A stretch of DNA of 32,779 bases from Ruminococcus sp. (GCA_031262105.1 JAISIH010000077.1:1-32779), one strand, 5' to 3'. Numbered from the stretch's first letter, positions 17,838 to 27,278 are shown. Notes: generated from the sequence alone by a model not told the origin. Numbers and translations are program-made.

Positions 17838-18674
17838 TCAAAGTGCAGCCATTGCAGTTTTAAGTTCGGTCATTGCCTGCTCGTATTGCTCTGCGTTCGG
17901 GGCTTTTCCGTGCCAGCCGGCGTTGTTTTCCATGAAAGAAACGCCCTTGCCCTTAACGGAAGTTTGAACGATTGCGACGGGTTGATACTGGATTTTTTCG
18001 GCTTCGTCAAAAGCCTTTTCGATAGAATCGAAATCGTGTGCGTTCATCGTTATAACGTGCCAGCCGAACGCCGCGAACTTATCTGTAATCGGCATCGGGG
18101 AACAAACGTCGGAAATTTTTCCGTCAATCTGCAAGCCGTTGTTGTCAATTATCGCAACGAGATTGTCAAGCTTATTATGCCCGGCGAACATTGCCGCTTC
18201 CCAAACCTGACCCTCTTCAAGCTCGCCGTCGCCGAGAATTGTGTAAACTTTATAACCGGCGGAGTCAATCTTCCCCGCGAGTGCCATTCCGGCAGCGGCG
18301 GAGATGCCCTGCCCGAGGGAACCTGTTGACATATCAACGCCGGGGGTGTGTTTCATGTCGGGGTGCCCCTGAAGCATTGCGCCGACCTGACGAAGCTTTT
18401 TAAGCTCCGAAACATCGAAGAAACCGCGTTCTGCAAGCGTCGAATAAAGCCCCGGTGCACAATGCCCTTTTGAAAGAACAAAGCGGTCGCGATCCTTCAT
18501 CTTCGGATTTTTCGGATCAACGTGCATCTTTGCAAAATAGAGATAGGTAAGTGTGTCGGCAATAGAAAGCGACCCGCCCGGATGCCCCGATTTCGCGCCG
18601 TAAACAGCGTCGATAATGTTCATCCGTATTTTAGCCGCCTGCCGTTGCAGTTTCTTTTTAAGTTCGGAATCCAT
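17838..18674 (-). CDS. Transketolase, N-terminal subunit
   Basis: 278 residues from the ATG at 18674 (MDSELKKKLQRQA); the earlier in-frame ATG at 18689 is rejected because GGAGGT lies between the two at the right distance for 18674. It contains the transketolase opening GAKSGHPGGSLSIADTLTYLYF and the thiamine-diphosphate motif GDGELEEGQVWEA...IIDNNGLQIDG. It supplies the pyrophosphate-binding domain to the C-subunit encoded next. The gene overlaps the end of the HAD phosphatase gene by 17 bases, so it is in the same transcript. Confidence 0.95.
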   Translation of the reverse strand: MDSELKKKLQRQAAKIRMNIIDAVYGAKSGHPGGSLSIADTLTYLYFAKMHVDPKNPKMKDRDRFVLSKGHCAPGLYSTLAERGFFDVSELKKLRQVGAMLQGHPDMKHTPGVDMSTGSLGQGISAAAGMALAGKIDSAGYKVYTILGDGELEEGQVWEAAMFAGHNKLDNLVAIIDNNGLQIDGKISDVCSPMPITDKFAAFGWHVITMNAHDFDSIEKAFDEAEKIQYQPVAIVQTSVKGKGVSFMENNAGWHGKAPNAEQYEQAMTELKTAMAAL

Positions 18675-19506
18675 GGTTTTTACCTCCAAATCGACTTTCG
18701 CCGATGATTTTTTCTATAATTTCTGCCGCCGCGCCGTCTTCACAGCTTCTTTGACAGATATAATCGCATATTTTTTTAACGTCGGGTTCAGCATTTAATG
18801 GGCAAACGGCAAAATCCGCTTCTTTTAACATTTCGGAATCGTTATAAAAATCGCCCATTGCAACGAAATATGTGTTTTTCGGCGACATCTCGCGAAGCCT
18901 TTTTAGTGCCGAACCTTTTGAAACGCCTTTCGGTAAGATTTCAAAAAAATGTTCCGATGAGCGGATAAATTCTCCGCAGTCGAAAGGGTTAGATTTTTCA
19001 TATTCCGTAAGCTTATCAATTGCCTCTTTTTCGCCCGCGAAAAGAACTTTCACCAAGGTTTTTTCAACCGCCTCTTCAATCGTTGCCTCGCGCCAGTTTC
19101 TAAAACCAACAGTGTTTATGTGCTTCATTTCGTTGTCGTTGTTTCTGCAAACAAGAATTTCGTCAGGCGTGTTTATTTCAACCGAAACGTCGGGGAAATT
19201 TTCATAGATAAACTGCACAGCAGACAGCGCGTTTTTTGAAAGATATTCGCAGTAAAGAACCTCTTTTTTAATCGGCTCGTAAATCATCGAACCATTCGAT
19301 AAAATGCAGGGAGCATTCGCGATATTCAGTTCAAGATATTTATAAGAAGCCTGAAAAATTCGCCCCGTCGCGAACGCGAATTTCCCTCCGCACGCCTTAA
19401 AATTTTCGAGTGCTTTCAGGTCACATTCGAGAGGAATTTTTGACGACGGCAGGAACGTTCCGTCCATATCTGTGATAAAAAATATGTTTTGAGGGTCTTT
19501 GTTCAT
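18658..19506 (-). CDS. HAD-superfamily Cof-type sugar-phosphate phosphatase
   Basis: 282 residues. HAD motif I is D13-M-D15-G-T (FITDMDGTF), and motif IV is MGDFYNDSEML, with KGSALKRL carrying the motif III lysine and a large C2-type cap between (FAFATGRIFQASYKYL to the KVLFAGEKEAIDKL region). Cof-type enzymes dephosphorylate sugar phosphates, flavin or pyridoxal phosphate in the cytosol. The start overlaps the RluD-family stop by four bases (ATGA), and the end overlaps the transketolase gene, so it is embedded in the operon. The substrate is unknown. Confidence 0.93.
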   Translation of the reverse strand: MNKDPQNIFFITDMDGTFLPSSKIPLECDLKALENFKACGGKFAFATGRIFQASYKYLELNIANAPCILSNGSMIYEPIKKEVLYCEYLSKNALSAVQFIYENFPDVSVEINTPDEILVCRNNDNEMKHINTVGFRNWREATIEEAVEKTLVKVLFAGEKEAIDKLTEYEKSNPFDCGEFIRSSEHFFEILPKGVSKGSALKRLREMSPKNTYFVAMGDFYNDSEMLKEADFAVCPLNAEPDVKKICDYICQRSCEDGAAAEIIEKIIGESRFGGKNHGFRT

Positions 19507-20429
19507 TGACTTAATTTTAACTTTTCTAAAACATTTTTGAAGTAATCGGGCAGTTCAGCTTCAAACTCGATATATTCACCGGAAACGGGGTGACAAAACC
19601 CTAATTTCGCGGCGTGTAAACATTGTCCGTCACAGCGTTTGTCCGGCTTTCCGTAAACATCATCTCCGAAAACAGGATGCCCTATGCTCGAGAGATGAAC
19701 GCGGATTTGATGAGTTCGCCCGGTGTAAAGTTTTATCCGCAAGAACGAAAAACCGTCGTGAGAATCAAGAACGGTGTATTCGGTTTTTGCATCGCGTGAA
19801 GTGAAATGACTGTCTTTTATAACGCACATTTTTTTGCGGTCGTGAGGATTTCGCCCGATCGGGGCTTCGATAACCCCTTCGCTTTCGCGAAAACCGCCTA
19901 TACAAACGCAGAGATATTCGCGGTTAAAATCGTGTTTTTTTATCATTTCGGACAGGGCTTTATGGGCTGTATCCGTCTTCGCGACGACTAAGAGTCCGCT
20001 TGTGTTTTTATCGAGTCTGTGGACAATTCCGGGGCGGATTACGCCGTTTATTCCCGACAATTTTGAAGCGTACAAAAGCGCATTTACCAGTGTCCCGTCA
20101 GGGTTTCCGGGGGCGGGATGGACAACCATTCCCTTCTTTTTGTTGACCACAATTATATCGTCATCTTCAAAAACTATGTCGAGCGGTATATCCTGCGGCA
20201 AAGTTTCAAGCGGCTTTTCCTCGGGAATTTCAATCGTTATAATATCGTTTTCATGAAGCGGATATTTCTTGTCGGGATTAATTTTTCCGTTAACGGTAAT
20301 ATGCCCGGAATCAAGCAGTTTTACCGCCTGTGAACGTGAAATTTCAGGGCGAAATTTCGTTACCGCTTTATCAAGCCGCAGACCGTTATCGGCAGCGTCG
20401 GCTGTGAATTCGTAAAAATTATCTGTCAT
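19503..20429 (-). CDS. RluA/RluD-family large-subunit rRNA pseudouridine synthase
   Basis: 308 residues from ATG 20429 (MTDNFYEF); the ATG at 20456 would overlap lspA by 38 bases. An N-terminal S4 RNA-binding domain (RLDKAVTKFRPEISRSQAVKLL) is followed by the catalytic domain with HRLDKNTSG (D140 nucleophile), INGVIRPGIVHRLD and GRTHQIRVHL. It converts uridine to pseudouridine in 23S rRNA; the S4 plus RluA order is that of RluD (YlyB in Bacillus, also next to lspA). It overlaps lspA by a few bases and the HAD gene by four. Confidence 0.95.
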   Translation of the reverse strand: MTDNFYEFTADAADNGLRLDKAVTKFRPEISRSQAVKLLDSGHITVNGKINPDKKYPLHENDIITIEIPEEKPLETLPQDIPLDIVFEDDDIIVVNKKKGMVVHPAPGNPDGTLVNALLYASKLSGINGVIRPGIVHRLDKNTSGLLVVAKTDTAHKALSEMIKKHDFNREYLCVCIGGFRESEGVIEAPIGRNPHDRKKMCVIKDSHFTSRDAKTEYTVLDSHDGFSFLRIKLYTGRTHQIRVHLSSIGHPVFGDDVYGKPDKRCDGQCLHAAKLGFCHPVSGEYIEFEAELPDYFKNVLEKLKLSQ

Positions 20430-20952
20430 AGTCTCTGCGATATTTTGATACTTCATTGTGGAGATCGTTTCTATGGCGTTTTCCGCTCGTTTCGCTGACC
20501 CAGATATAGATGATTAGGGCAATCGCGCCGCAGGTTACAAGAACATCGGCGAAGTTAAAGATTGCGAAATTTACAAAGCGAAATTCAAGATAATCGACGA
20601 CATATCCGTTTTTAATTCTGTCGATAAGGTTGCCTAAGCCGCCCGCTAAAATCATTATAAGTGCGATTGTTTTTACAGGGTGCTTATTCTTGTCCGCAAT
20701 TCCATACGCCGCAACCGCAACAAGGAGAATACTCACGAAAATTGTTAAAATTATCGGTGAACCATTAAAAAACGAAAAAGCCGCGCCGGTATTTTCGGTG
20801 TAATAAAGCCCGACTAAATCGACATCTCCGAATTTTATGAAGTCCATGCTTTTAACCGGCGCAAGCATATTTACCGCCCAATCCTTTATATAAAGGTCAA
20901 CCGCGGTGAGTGCAGCTATGGCAAAAAGCGAAAGAATTATTCCGATAATCAT
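20419..20952 (-). CDS. lspA: Lipoprotein signal peptidase (signal peptidase II)
   Basis: 177 residues with four membrane helices. The aspartic-protease pair is visible: D111 in GGLGNLIDRI and D136 in FNFADVLV, plus the conserved NTGAAFSFF block. It cleaves prolipoproteins just before the lipid-modified cysteine, at the outer face of the membrane. The start overlaps the divIVA stop by four bases (ATGA), and its end overlaps the RluD-family gene, the same lspA-rluD pairing as in many Firmicutes. The hydrophilic tail after the last helix (SETSGKRHRNDLHNE...) is somewhat long for the family. Confidence 0.97.
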   Translation of the reverse strand: MIIGIILSLFAIAALTAVDLYIKDWAVNMLAPVKSMDFIKFGDVDLVGLYYTENTGAAFSFFNGSPIILTIFVSILLVAVAAYGIADKNKHPVKTIALIMILAGGLGNLIDRIKNGYVVDYLEFRFVNFAIFNFADVLVTCGAIALIIYIWVSETSGKRHRNDLHNEVSKYRRDYDR

Positions 20953-21632
20953 ACGTTTTGCCCGAACTTTAACGGATCGAATTTATCTGCTTTTCCGGGG
21001 ACGGGTTTTGCACCGAATGCTTTTTTATAAAGCTCGGATTGGTCGGAATTTTCGGGCTGTTCCGGCTCCATAAAACCTGCCTCGGGGGACGTGTCGGAAA
21101 CGCTTGCTGTAACCGCGCCGGGTATCGGCAGATCGTCTTCATGTTCATCGGGAACGGGCGTCGGCTCGTCATCTTCGAGGTCGTCATATTCGTCGGGAAT
21201 TGCGGTGAGGATTGAAAGATGCTCTTTATACATTGCGAGGATATTTTCCTTAAACGTTGCAACCTCGCGCTTCATCTCTTCATAAGAGGATTTTTCTGAA
21301 CGAAGTTTCGCGCCGGTGTTCCCTAAAATTGCTTTCGCCTGTTCGTGAGCATCGGCAATAACTTTGCGTGCTTCCGCCTGCGCATCTTCGATTGCGAAAC
21401 GCTTAGAACGCTGAATATCAAGGAGTGCGCCGGCAATATCGGCTTCTTTTTTCTGATATTCGCGGACGTTTTCTACACAAATCGAGATTTTTTGACGAAG
21501 ATCGTCATTTTCGGTTTGAAGCTGTTTTAAGCTGTTTGCGCAAAGTTTCAGATAATCATCAACTTCGATGGTGCTGTAACCGTTCTTAACCGGCTCGAAT
21601 CTTTTATTGTTAATATCTTTTACAGTGAGCAT
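20949..21632 (-). CDS. divIVA: DivIVA-family cell-division/polarity protein
   Basis: 227 residues. The N-terminal DivIVA domain (FEPVKNGYSTIEVDDYLKL, residues about 12-30) targets curved membrane. A long coiled coil (LKQLQTENDDLRQKI through about 150) drives oligomerisation. The acidic, proline-rich C-terminus (DDEPTPVPDEHEDDLP) is unlike B. subtilis but common in Clostridia. It recruits division and wall-growth factors at poles and septa. It lies downstream of sepF after a 91-base gap that holds no clear promoter, and overlaps lspA by four bases. Ribosome site: GCGGGTGA. Confidence 0.93.
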   Translation of the reverse strand: MLTVKDINNKRFEPVKNGYSTIEVDDYLKLCANSLKQLQTENDDLRQKISICVENVREYQKKEADIAGALLDIQRSKRFAIEDAQAEARKVIADAHEQAKAILGNTGAKLRSEKSSYEEMKREVATFKENILAMYKEHLSILTAIPDEYDDLEDDEPTPVPDEHEDDLPIPGAVTASVSDTSPEAGFMEPEQPENSDQSELYKKAFGAKPVPGKADKFDPLKFGQNV

Positions 21633-21723
21633 ATTTTCACCCGCAATTCCTATTTATTAAACGCAAAACGAACATACCGCGATTAAGAAATCATGGTATT
21701 TCTAAAAAATTTATCGAAAAATC

Positions 21724-22152
21724 TTAAAGATAGAGTCCGCTTTCTTCAAGCTGACCTACAAGTTCATCGCCCTTAAAATCAACGTTATAGGGCGTGATTA
21801 TAAAAGTTTTATTCGCCACAGCACGGATATTTCCGCCGTTTGCATACGCAACGCCGCCCAAGAAGTCGAGGATGCGCGTTGTGTCGCCGGGGGAGGTTGA
21901 TTCAAGATTTAACACGACGGTTTTTTTGCCGTTTAGGTGGTCGGCGATGCTGCGAACGTCGTGAAAATTATTCGGCTTTTCAAGGATAACCAAAAGCTGT
22001 GCGGTTGCATTAACGTTGATTGTTCTGCCGATTTCGTGACGGCGCTTGTCCTCCGGGCGAGGGGTGTGTTCTGTTTCGCGATCGTCATAATCAACGAATT
22101 CGTCGTCCTCATCGTTTTTAAAGTAATTAAAGAAATTTGCGAAAACGCTCAT
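21724..22152 (-). CDS. sepF: Cell-division protein SepF
   Basis: 142 residues. An N-terminal amphipathic membrane-binding helix (MSVFANFFNYFKND), an acidic linker, then the SepF fold: VILEKPNNFHDVRSIADHL, KTVVLNLESTSPGDTTRILDFLGGVAYA, FIITPYNVDF. SepF polymerises into rings that tether and bundle FtsZ at the division site. Its place after yggS and before divIVA is the classical ylm cluster order. The AETE-type acidic linker is short for this family. Confidence 0.96.
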   Translation of the reverse strand: MSVFANFFNYFKNDEDDEFVDYDDRETEHTPRPEDKRRHEIGRTINVNATAQLLVILEKPNNFHDVRSIADHLNGKKTVVLNLESTSPGDTTRILDFLGGVAYANGGNIRAVANKTFIITPYNVDFKGDELVGQLEESGLYL

Positions 22153-22172
22153 TGCCTTTTTCTCCTTTGAAT

Positions 22173-22820
22173 TTATAATCGTGCGCCGAAAAGCGCAGAA
22201 CCGACTCTTAAGATGTTTGAACCGTATTTTACGGCGTTTTTGTAATCGTGTGACATACCCATTGAGAGGGTGTCGAATGAAGGTGAAGTCTTGTTTTTTT
22301 CAAAAAATTCTCGTGTTTTTCCGAAATACAAATCGGAATTCCCGGGCGGCGGAATTACCATTATTCCGCGAAGACTTAAATTTTCAAGGGAAGAAATTAA
22401 GTCTGCAAGTTCGTTGTAATTGTCTATCGAAACGCCGGATTTTGTGGTTTCTTCGCCGATATTAAGTTCAATTAAAACATCGGTTTTTTTCTGTTGTTTG
22501 TTTATTTCAAGGGCAAGATTTTTGCTGTCGAGGGAATGAATGAGGGTAACGCCGGCGATTATTTTTTTAACCTTGTTTGTCTGGAGAGAGCCGATAAAAT
22601 GAACCTCGGCGGGGGAGTAGAAATCCTTTTTTGAAAGGTACTCTTGGACGCGGTTTTCGCCCAAGAGGTCAATGCCGTAAGAAATCGCTTCGTTAACGAT
22701 TTCGGGCGGAATCGTTTTTGTCACCGCCATAAGCCTAACAATGTCAGTTTCTTTTCGGTATTTTGATTTTGCTTCGGCAATTTCACTGGTTATTTTTTTG
22801 TAGTTTTCATAAAGGCTCAT
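22173..22820 (-). CDS. yggS: YggS/YlmE-family pyridoxal-phosphate homeostasis protein
   Basis: 215 residues. The PLP-binding lysine lies in RLMAVTKTIPPE, followed by GENRVQEYLSK, HFIGSLQTNKVKKI and the C-terminal LSMGMSHDYKNAVKYGSNILRVGSALFG phosphate-binding block (region 22182-22260). The protein is a type III-fold PLP carrier without known catalysis that keeps free PLP and amino-acid pools in balance. It is followed by sepF after 20 bases, as in the ylm cluster of Bacillus. Confidence 0.96.
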   Translation of the reverse strand: MSLYENYKKITSEIAEAKSKYRKETDIVRLMAVTKTIPPEIVNEAISYGIDLLGENRVQEYLSKKDFYSPAEVHFIGSLQTNKVKKIIAGVTLIHSLDSKNLALEINKQQKKTDVLIELNIGEETTKSGVSIDNYNELADLISSLENLSLRGIMVIPPPGNSDLYFGKTREFFEKNKTSPSFDTLSMGMSHDYKNAVKYGSNILRVGSALFGARL

Positions 22821-22825
22821 AAATT

Positions 22826-24202
22826 TTATTCCGTGAGATTTAATGTTTCAGCTTCGGTCTCCGCCGTGTTAGTCTCCGTTGTTTCTGCGCCTGTTTCGGT
22901 AGTCACTGTTTCAGCTCCGTTAGTTCCCTCCGTCTCTGCTCCCTCTGTCCCCTCTGTCTCCGCACCCGCCGTGAATGTATCGGACCCGGTTGCGAGGGCG
23001 GCGGTGTCTACGCCGCTTGTTATTATGTCGTCGTAAAGTGTTATGTGGGAATTGTCGGGGGAGGATGAGATTATGTAGTCGGGCGTTTCAAAGAGCGGAA
23101 CAATTTTTTTGAAGGTGACTTTTTCGCCTTGGAGAATGTAGACGCCCATTTCGTTTGCGGAATTGAAGCGGATTGCATTTCGCGGGACTCGTATGCCGGT
23201 GAAATCGTTTAGGACGAGATCGGCGGTTACAACGCGTTTTGAGGCGAATTCTGCGCGAAATTCATCGCAGGATAAAACGATTATACGTTCATTCGGGTTT
23301 GAGGTTTCTAAAACCTCTTCGATTGTGACTTCGACCGAGACGTCGTTTTCGGGAAATTTTAAGGTTACTTTTGAATCGGTTTTGAAGGACGCGGACTCAG
23401 GGTTTATTATCCCGACCATCTTCCAGCTGTAGCCGGAAACGAGCTTGCCTACAGAGTCGGCGTATGAGATGTTTGCGGTTTGGTTTTCAATGATATATTT
23501 AATTCTATCGGCGGTAAGCGCGGGAATATCGTCGGGGCGAAGGCTGTTTTCATAGCCGTCGGTGCGGCTTATGAAGTAGCCTGAACTGCCGGAAGTTATA
23601 GAGCCGATCGGAGGATTTAATTTGCTTTGTAAATATGAAAGCTGTCGGGAGAGTTCTTCGATTTTCGGTTGGTAGTTAACCTCGGCTTTGGTTACGATAT
23701 TGTAGATGCCCATGACGGTGCGAAGGTCGGTTCTTGCTTCGGCGAGGGAGGTTAAATCGTCGGAGGAGCCGGAGATTAAGACGCTTTGGTACGCACTGTT
23801 TATGAGGGATGAGATGAATTCGGGCTGTGCTATGGCGGTTGCGCCGGGGTTTTGTTCTTCTAAAAGGATGTTAATTTCGTTTTCGATTTTTGCGATGCTG
23901 TTCGCAGTTTCAATGTCGTCTCTGCTCTTATAAACCTCGGCGATAACGGAGTCTGCGGCGACTTTTCCCCCGTCGGCAACGACGTATTTAAGAACACCGC
24001 CGACGTACCGCGAATCACGCGGGATAATTGCCTCGTCGCGAACATAGATGCCTGTTATGCGGGCGACTTCGGTTGAAGAAATGCTGACTGCGGTTTCGGT
24101 TTTATAATCGGTTTTCAGAAAAAGGCGGATTTGGTTTATGAACGTCACGAGAACGAGCAGGCAGACAAGGCAGATAACGGCTTTTACGGTAATCGTTTTC
24201 AT
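22826..24202 (-). CDS. HlyD-like membrane-fusion/adaptor protein with Thr/Glu-rich tail
   Basis: 458 residues. One N-terminal signal-anchor helix (about 7-28), then HlyD-family-like features: a barrel-sandwich half with [24 protein letters not shown], a helical coiled segment, and a beta-barrel with [24 protein letters not shown]. The last 50 residues are low-complexity repeats of ETEGTEGAE and TETGAETTE type, probably extracellular and flexible. Such adaptors link inner-membrane transport to the wall side; no transporter lies nearby. Its start overlaps hfq by four bases and yggS follows after five, so it is in the division/RNA operon, suggesting a constitutive envelope role. Confidence 0.8.
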   Translation of the reverse strand: MKTITVKAVICLVCLLVLVTFINQIRLFLKTDYKTETAVSISSTEVARITGIYVRDEAIIPRDSRYVGGVLKYVVADGGKVAADSVIAEVYKSRDDIETANSIAKIENEINILLEEQNPGATAIAQPEFISSLINSAYQSVLISGSSDDLTSLAEARTDLRTVMGIYNIVTKAEVNYQPKIEELSRQLSYLQSKLNPPIGSITSGSSGYFISRTDGYENSLRPDDIPALTADRIKYIIENQTANISYADSVGKLVSGYSWKMVGIINPESASFKTDSKVTLKFPENDVSVEVTIEEVLETSNPNERIIVLSCDEFRAEFASKRVVTADLVLNDFTGIRVPRNAIRFNSANEMGVYILQGEKVTFKKIVPLFETPDYIISSSPDNSHITLYDDIITSGVDTAALATGSDTFTAGAETEGTEGAETEGTNGAETVTTETGAETTETNTAETEAETLNLTE

Positions 24203-24441
24203 GTAGAAACCTGAGAATTATCATCAAGAATGTGAACGGGTTTTATCGGCATAATTGTCGAAACGGCGTGTTTGAAGATAAGCTCCTGCTTCCCCTCGGA
24301 GTCCACGATAATTGAATAAGTGTCAAAGCCTTTGACTATTCCCTTAAACTGGAAACCGTTTGTAAGATAAACGGTCACGGGAACCTTTTCTTTCCGAACC
24401 TGATTTAAGAATACGTCCTGAAGATTTATAGCCTTATTCAT
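24199..24441 (-). CDS. hfq: RNA chaperone Hfq
   Basis: 80 residues from the ATG at 24441 ([20 protein letters not shown]); an in-frame codon at 24522 was rejected because a GGGGGAA ribosome site fits 24441. Sm1 ([26 protein letters not shown], region 24300-24377) and Sm2 ([12 protein letters not shown]) are complete; the Q in INLQD and the KHA motif form the proximal RNA-binding face. The hexameric protein pairs small RNAs with mRNAs. The C-terminal tail is short, as in Gram-positive Hfq. The hlyD gene overlaps its stop, and a promoter lies 43 bases upstream of the start. Confidence 0.97.
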   Translation of the reverse strand: MNKAINLQDVFLNQVRKEKVPVTVYLTNGFQFKGIVKGFDTYSIIVDSEGKQELIFKHAVSTIMPIKPVHILDDNSQVST

Positions 24442-24483
24442 TAAAATTCCCCCCAAAAGCGGGTTTATATCCCGACAAATAAC

Positions 24484-24512
24484 ATTATAGCATAAAGAAA
24501 AGAAAATATCTA
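24484..24512 (-). promoter_or_regulatory. Internal promoter upstream of hfq
   Basis: On the - strand TAGATA (24507-24512), a 17-base spacer, and TATAAT (24484-24489): -10 perfect, -35 four of six. The predicted leader of about 36 bases contains a small CGGG/CCCG hairpin (24460-24474). It sets hfq and the division genes as a second transcription unit within the longer operon. Confidence 0.65.
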
Positions 24513-24569
24513 TAGTTTTCAAAAAAATTCATAAATTTTTTGTAAATTTTTTATGATTACAGGGAATTT

Positions 24570-25529
24570 TCATGCTGAGGTAAAATAATCATAAACTTTT
24601 CTATAAATTATGTCAAAAGAATCGGCGTCATCAATCGGAATTCGGGTTAAGTTTTTGTCATTCCGAAACCACGTTAATTGGCGTTTTGCGTAGCGGCGGG
24701 TTGACTGCTTAATCTGCTCCGACGCCTGTGTGAGAGAGGCTTCGCCGCTATAATAGGGGATAAGTTCCTTGTAGCCGATCGCCTGTGAGACGGTGCAGTT
24801 TTTGTATAAACCGCTTTCAAACGCCGCCCGACACTCAAATTCCATGCCGTCGGCAAGCATTTTATCAACACGTTCATTTATCCTTGCGTAAAGGGCAGAA
24901 CGGTTTTCAAAATCGAGGTAACAGCCTTTGAAGGAAAATTCGGGGTTGCCTTTCACGGATTTTTTGCGGTAATCCGAAAATTTGTCGCCGGTAATTTCCA
25001 TTATTTCCAAAGCGCGGATAACCCTTAAAATGTTTTGCGGCGGGATTTTTTTGGCAGATTCGGGGTCGAGACTGCGTAAACGCTCCCACAGCGCGGTATT
25101 TCCGAGGGTTTTAGCCTCTGTTTCTAACCTTTCGCGAACGCTCTTATCGGAGGCGTTTTCGTTAAAATAAATACCGTCGCGCAAAGCACTTATATAAAGC
25201 CCCGTTCCGCCGACAATTATCGGGAGTTTTTTTCGCGACAGTATATCTCGTAGAGCATTTACAGCGAGGGGAACGTACGCGGCAACAGAAAACGAAATCG
25301 TAGGGTTTATTACGCCGATAAGGTGGTGGGGGACCGCTTCAAGCTCGTGCTTTTCGGGCTTCGCGGTGGTTATATCAAGCCCTTCGTAAATCTGCATCGA
25401 GTCCGCCGAAATTATTTCCCCGTCAAGTTCCTTTGCAAGCCTTATTCCGAGTGCGGTTTTCCCCGAAGCGGTCGGACCGGTTAAAATTAAAACGCGGTTG
25501 TTATTGAATTCGTTTGAAATTACGTTCAA
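24570..25529 (-). CDS. miaA: tRNA dimethylallyltransferase
   Basis: 319 residues. The P-loop is GPTASGKT, followed by DSMQIYEGLDITTAKP (the tRNA A37 substrate loop with catalytic Asp) and GGTGLYISAL; the C-terminal swinging domain ends RQLTWFRNDKNL. It adds a dimethylallyl group to A37, the substrate of MiaB encoded at the other end of the operon. The start is TTG 25529 with GGAGGG nearby and 29 bases overlap with mutL; no alternative ATG exists before the P-loop. Gene order mutS-mutL-miaA-hfq is common in bacteria. Confidence 0.97.
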   Translation of the reverse strand: MNVISNEFNNNRVLILTGPTASGKTALGIRLAKELDGEIISADSMQIYEGLDITTAKPEKHELEAVPHHLIGVINPTISFSVAAYVPLAVNALRDILSRKKLPIIVGGTGLYISALRDGIYFNENASDKSVRERLETEAKTLGNTALWERLRSLDPESAKKIPPQNILRVIRALEIMEITGDKFSDYRKKSVKGNPEFSFKGCYLDFENRSALYARINERVDKMLADGMEFECRAAFESGLYKNCTVSQAIGYKELIPYYSGEASLTQASEQIKQSTRRYAKRQLTWFRNDKNLTRIPIDDADSFDIIYRKVYDYFTSA

Positions 25530-27267
25530 GCTCCCTCCGGGAAAGTTTGAAAATTACGGGTCTGCCGTGCGGACAGTACCTTATTTTTTCGTCGAATAAA
25601 ACCCTGTTCGCAAGTCGCGAAAGCTCCTCGCTACCCGTAAAACGGCTGCCTTTTATCGCGGCTTTGCAGGCGATGCTGTGATAAAGCTCGTCGATAACTT
25701 CGGGGAGGGGATTGTTCTTGTGTTTCGACAAATTCTCGAGTATTTCGCAAAAAGCCGCCTCAATATCGCATCCGTCAAGGATTGACGGAATACCCCTTAC
25801 CGTTATTATGCCGCTTTTTACGTCAAAATCGTAACCGATTGCAGTAAGATCTTCGGAAAACTGCGAAGCGGCGTCGATAAATTCGTCAGTCGCGCAAAAT
25901 GATGTTTCGGAAAGGGTGTATTGGCATTTGAGTTCTTCCGGGCGTGACTTGATTTTTTCGTATAAAATCCGCTCGTGGGCGGCGTGTTTGTCAATTAAAT
26001 ATAAATCCGAGCCGTATTCGACGATTATGTAGGTTAAAAAAGCCTCGCCGATAAGTTTTATTTCATCGACGGTTTCTGTCGGAATTATCGGCAAAATTTC
26101 GTCATTTTCCGGCTGTGGAGTTACTTTCGGAGTGGAGAAAATATATTTATAACGCTCCGAATTTTGCGGTATAATTTCACTCGGAAAAACCTCCGGCGGC
26201 GAGGATTTTTCAGTCATATATGACAGCTTAAAACTCTCGTCTTCCGTCTCTTTTTTTATCTCTATTTCAACACTGCTCTGCTCACTTAACAGCGCGTTTT
26301 TTACCGCGAAAAAAATGCAGTCATAGATAAGCTTATCATCGGAAAATTTTACTTCGATTTTTACCGGGTGTGCATTCACGTCCATAATCGCAGGGGGGAG
26401 GTTTATTTGAAGCACACACGCCGGAAATTTCCCGACCATAATGCTGTTTTTGAAGGCTTCTTCAAGCGCAGAAACGCAGGTGAACGAGCGGATATAACGC
26501 CCGTTAACGAAGAAATTTTGCAGGCTTCTGTTCGCGCGTGCAAAGAGCGGTTTTGACACGAAACCGGTTACGCGGATTCCGTTATAGCTATAGTCTACAG
26601 CGGTTAATGACGCCGCGAATTGCCGCCCTAAAACCGCGTAAATTGCGGAATAAAGATCACCGTTGCCGGAAGTTATAAGTTCTTGTTCGTTATTGCGGAT
26701 AAATGAAAATGAAATTTCGGGATGCGACAGCGCGATTTTTTTAACAATTCCCGCAACTGCATTCGCTTCCGAAACATCTTTTCGCAGAAATTTTAATCTT
26801 GCCGGAACATTATAAAAAAGGTCGCGGACAATTACACTTGTGCCGTCAGGGCAGCCTACCCGTTCAAGCTCACCGGGAACACCGCCCGAAATTTTATAGT
26901 GTGTGCCGAGATCGCTTAAACTTTCTTTTGTGAAAATTTCGGTATGCGAAACCGCGCAGATTGAAGCAAGTGCCTCGCCGCGAAAACCGAGTGTATTAAG
27001 GTTTTCAAGGTCGGAGCCGTTAGAAATTTTGCTCGTTGCGTGGCGCAAAAACATTGTCGGAACGTCGTCAAAAGCAATTCCGCAGCCGTTATCGGTAACG
27101 CGAAGAAGCGAAATTCCGCCGCCCGAAATTTCAATTGTTATCTTTGTTGCGCCGCTGTCAACGGCGTTTTCGATAAGCTCTTTTGCGACCGACAAAGGGC
27201 GTTCGATAACCTCTCCGGCGGCGATTAATTCGGATGTTTCTTTCGATAAAATTTTAATTTTTGACAT
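25501..27267 (-). CDS. mutL: DNA mismatch repair protein MutL (endonuclease type)
   Basis: 588 residues. The GHKL ATPase domain is complete: ENAVDSGA, DNGCGIAFDD, TLGFRGEALASI. The C-terminal dimerisation domain carries the endonuclease metal motif LIDKHAAHERILYEK (DxHAxxERxxYE type), ACKAAIKGS and YCPHGRPV. This is the nicking MutL of organisms without MutH, which cuts the daughter strand after MutS detects a mismatch. A short Pro/Glu-rich linker lies between. It starts 11 bases after mutS ends. Zn-site residues all seem present. Confidence 0.98.
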   Translation of the reverse strand: MSKIKILSKETSELIAAGEVIERPLSVAKELIENAVDSGATKITIEISGGGISLLRVTDNGCGIAFDDVPTMFLRHATSKISNGSDLENLNTLGFRGEALASICAVSHTEIFTKESLSDLGTHYKISGGVPGELERVGCPDGTSVIVRDLFYNVPARLKFLRKDVSEANAVAGIVKKIALSHPEISFSFIRNNEQELITSGNGDLYSAIYAVLGRQFAASLTAVDYSYNGIRVTGFVSKPLFARANRSLQNFFVNGRYIRSFTCVSALEEAFKNSIMVGKFPACVLQINLPPAIMDVNAHPVKIEVKFSDDKLIYDCIFFAVKNALLSEQSSVEIEIKKETEDESFKLSYMTEKSSPPEVFPSEIIPQNSERYKYIFSTPKVTPQPENDEILPIIPTETVDEIKLIGEAFLTYIIVEYGSDLYLIDKHAAHERILYEKIKSRPEELKCQYTLSETSFCATDEFIDAASQFSEDLTAIGYDFDVKSGIITVRGIPSILDGCDIEAAFCEILENLSKHKNNPLPEVIDELYHSIACKAAIKGSRFTGSEELSRLANRVLFDEKIRYCPHGRPVIFKLSRRELERNFKRIQ

Positions 27268-27278
27268 AGATTTTTTCT

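Noticed and set aside
18675..18689. Upstream ATG as the start of the transketolase N-subunit
   Set aside because: The ribosome site GGAGGT lies between this ATG and the ATG at 18674, so the latter fits.
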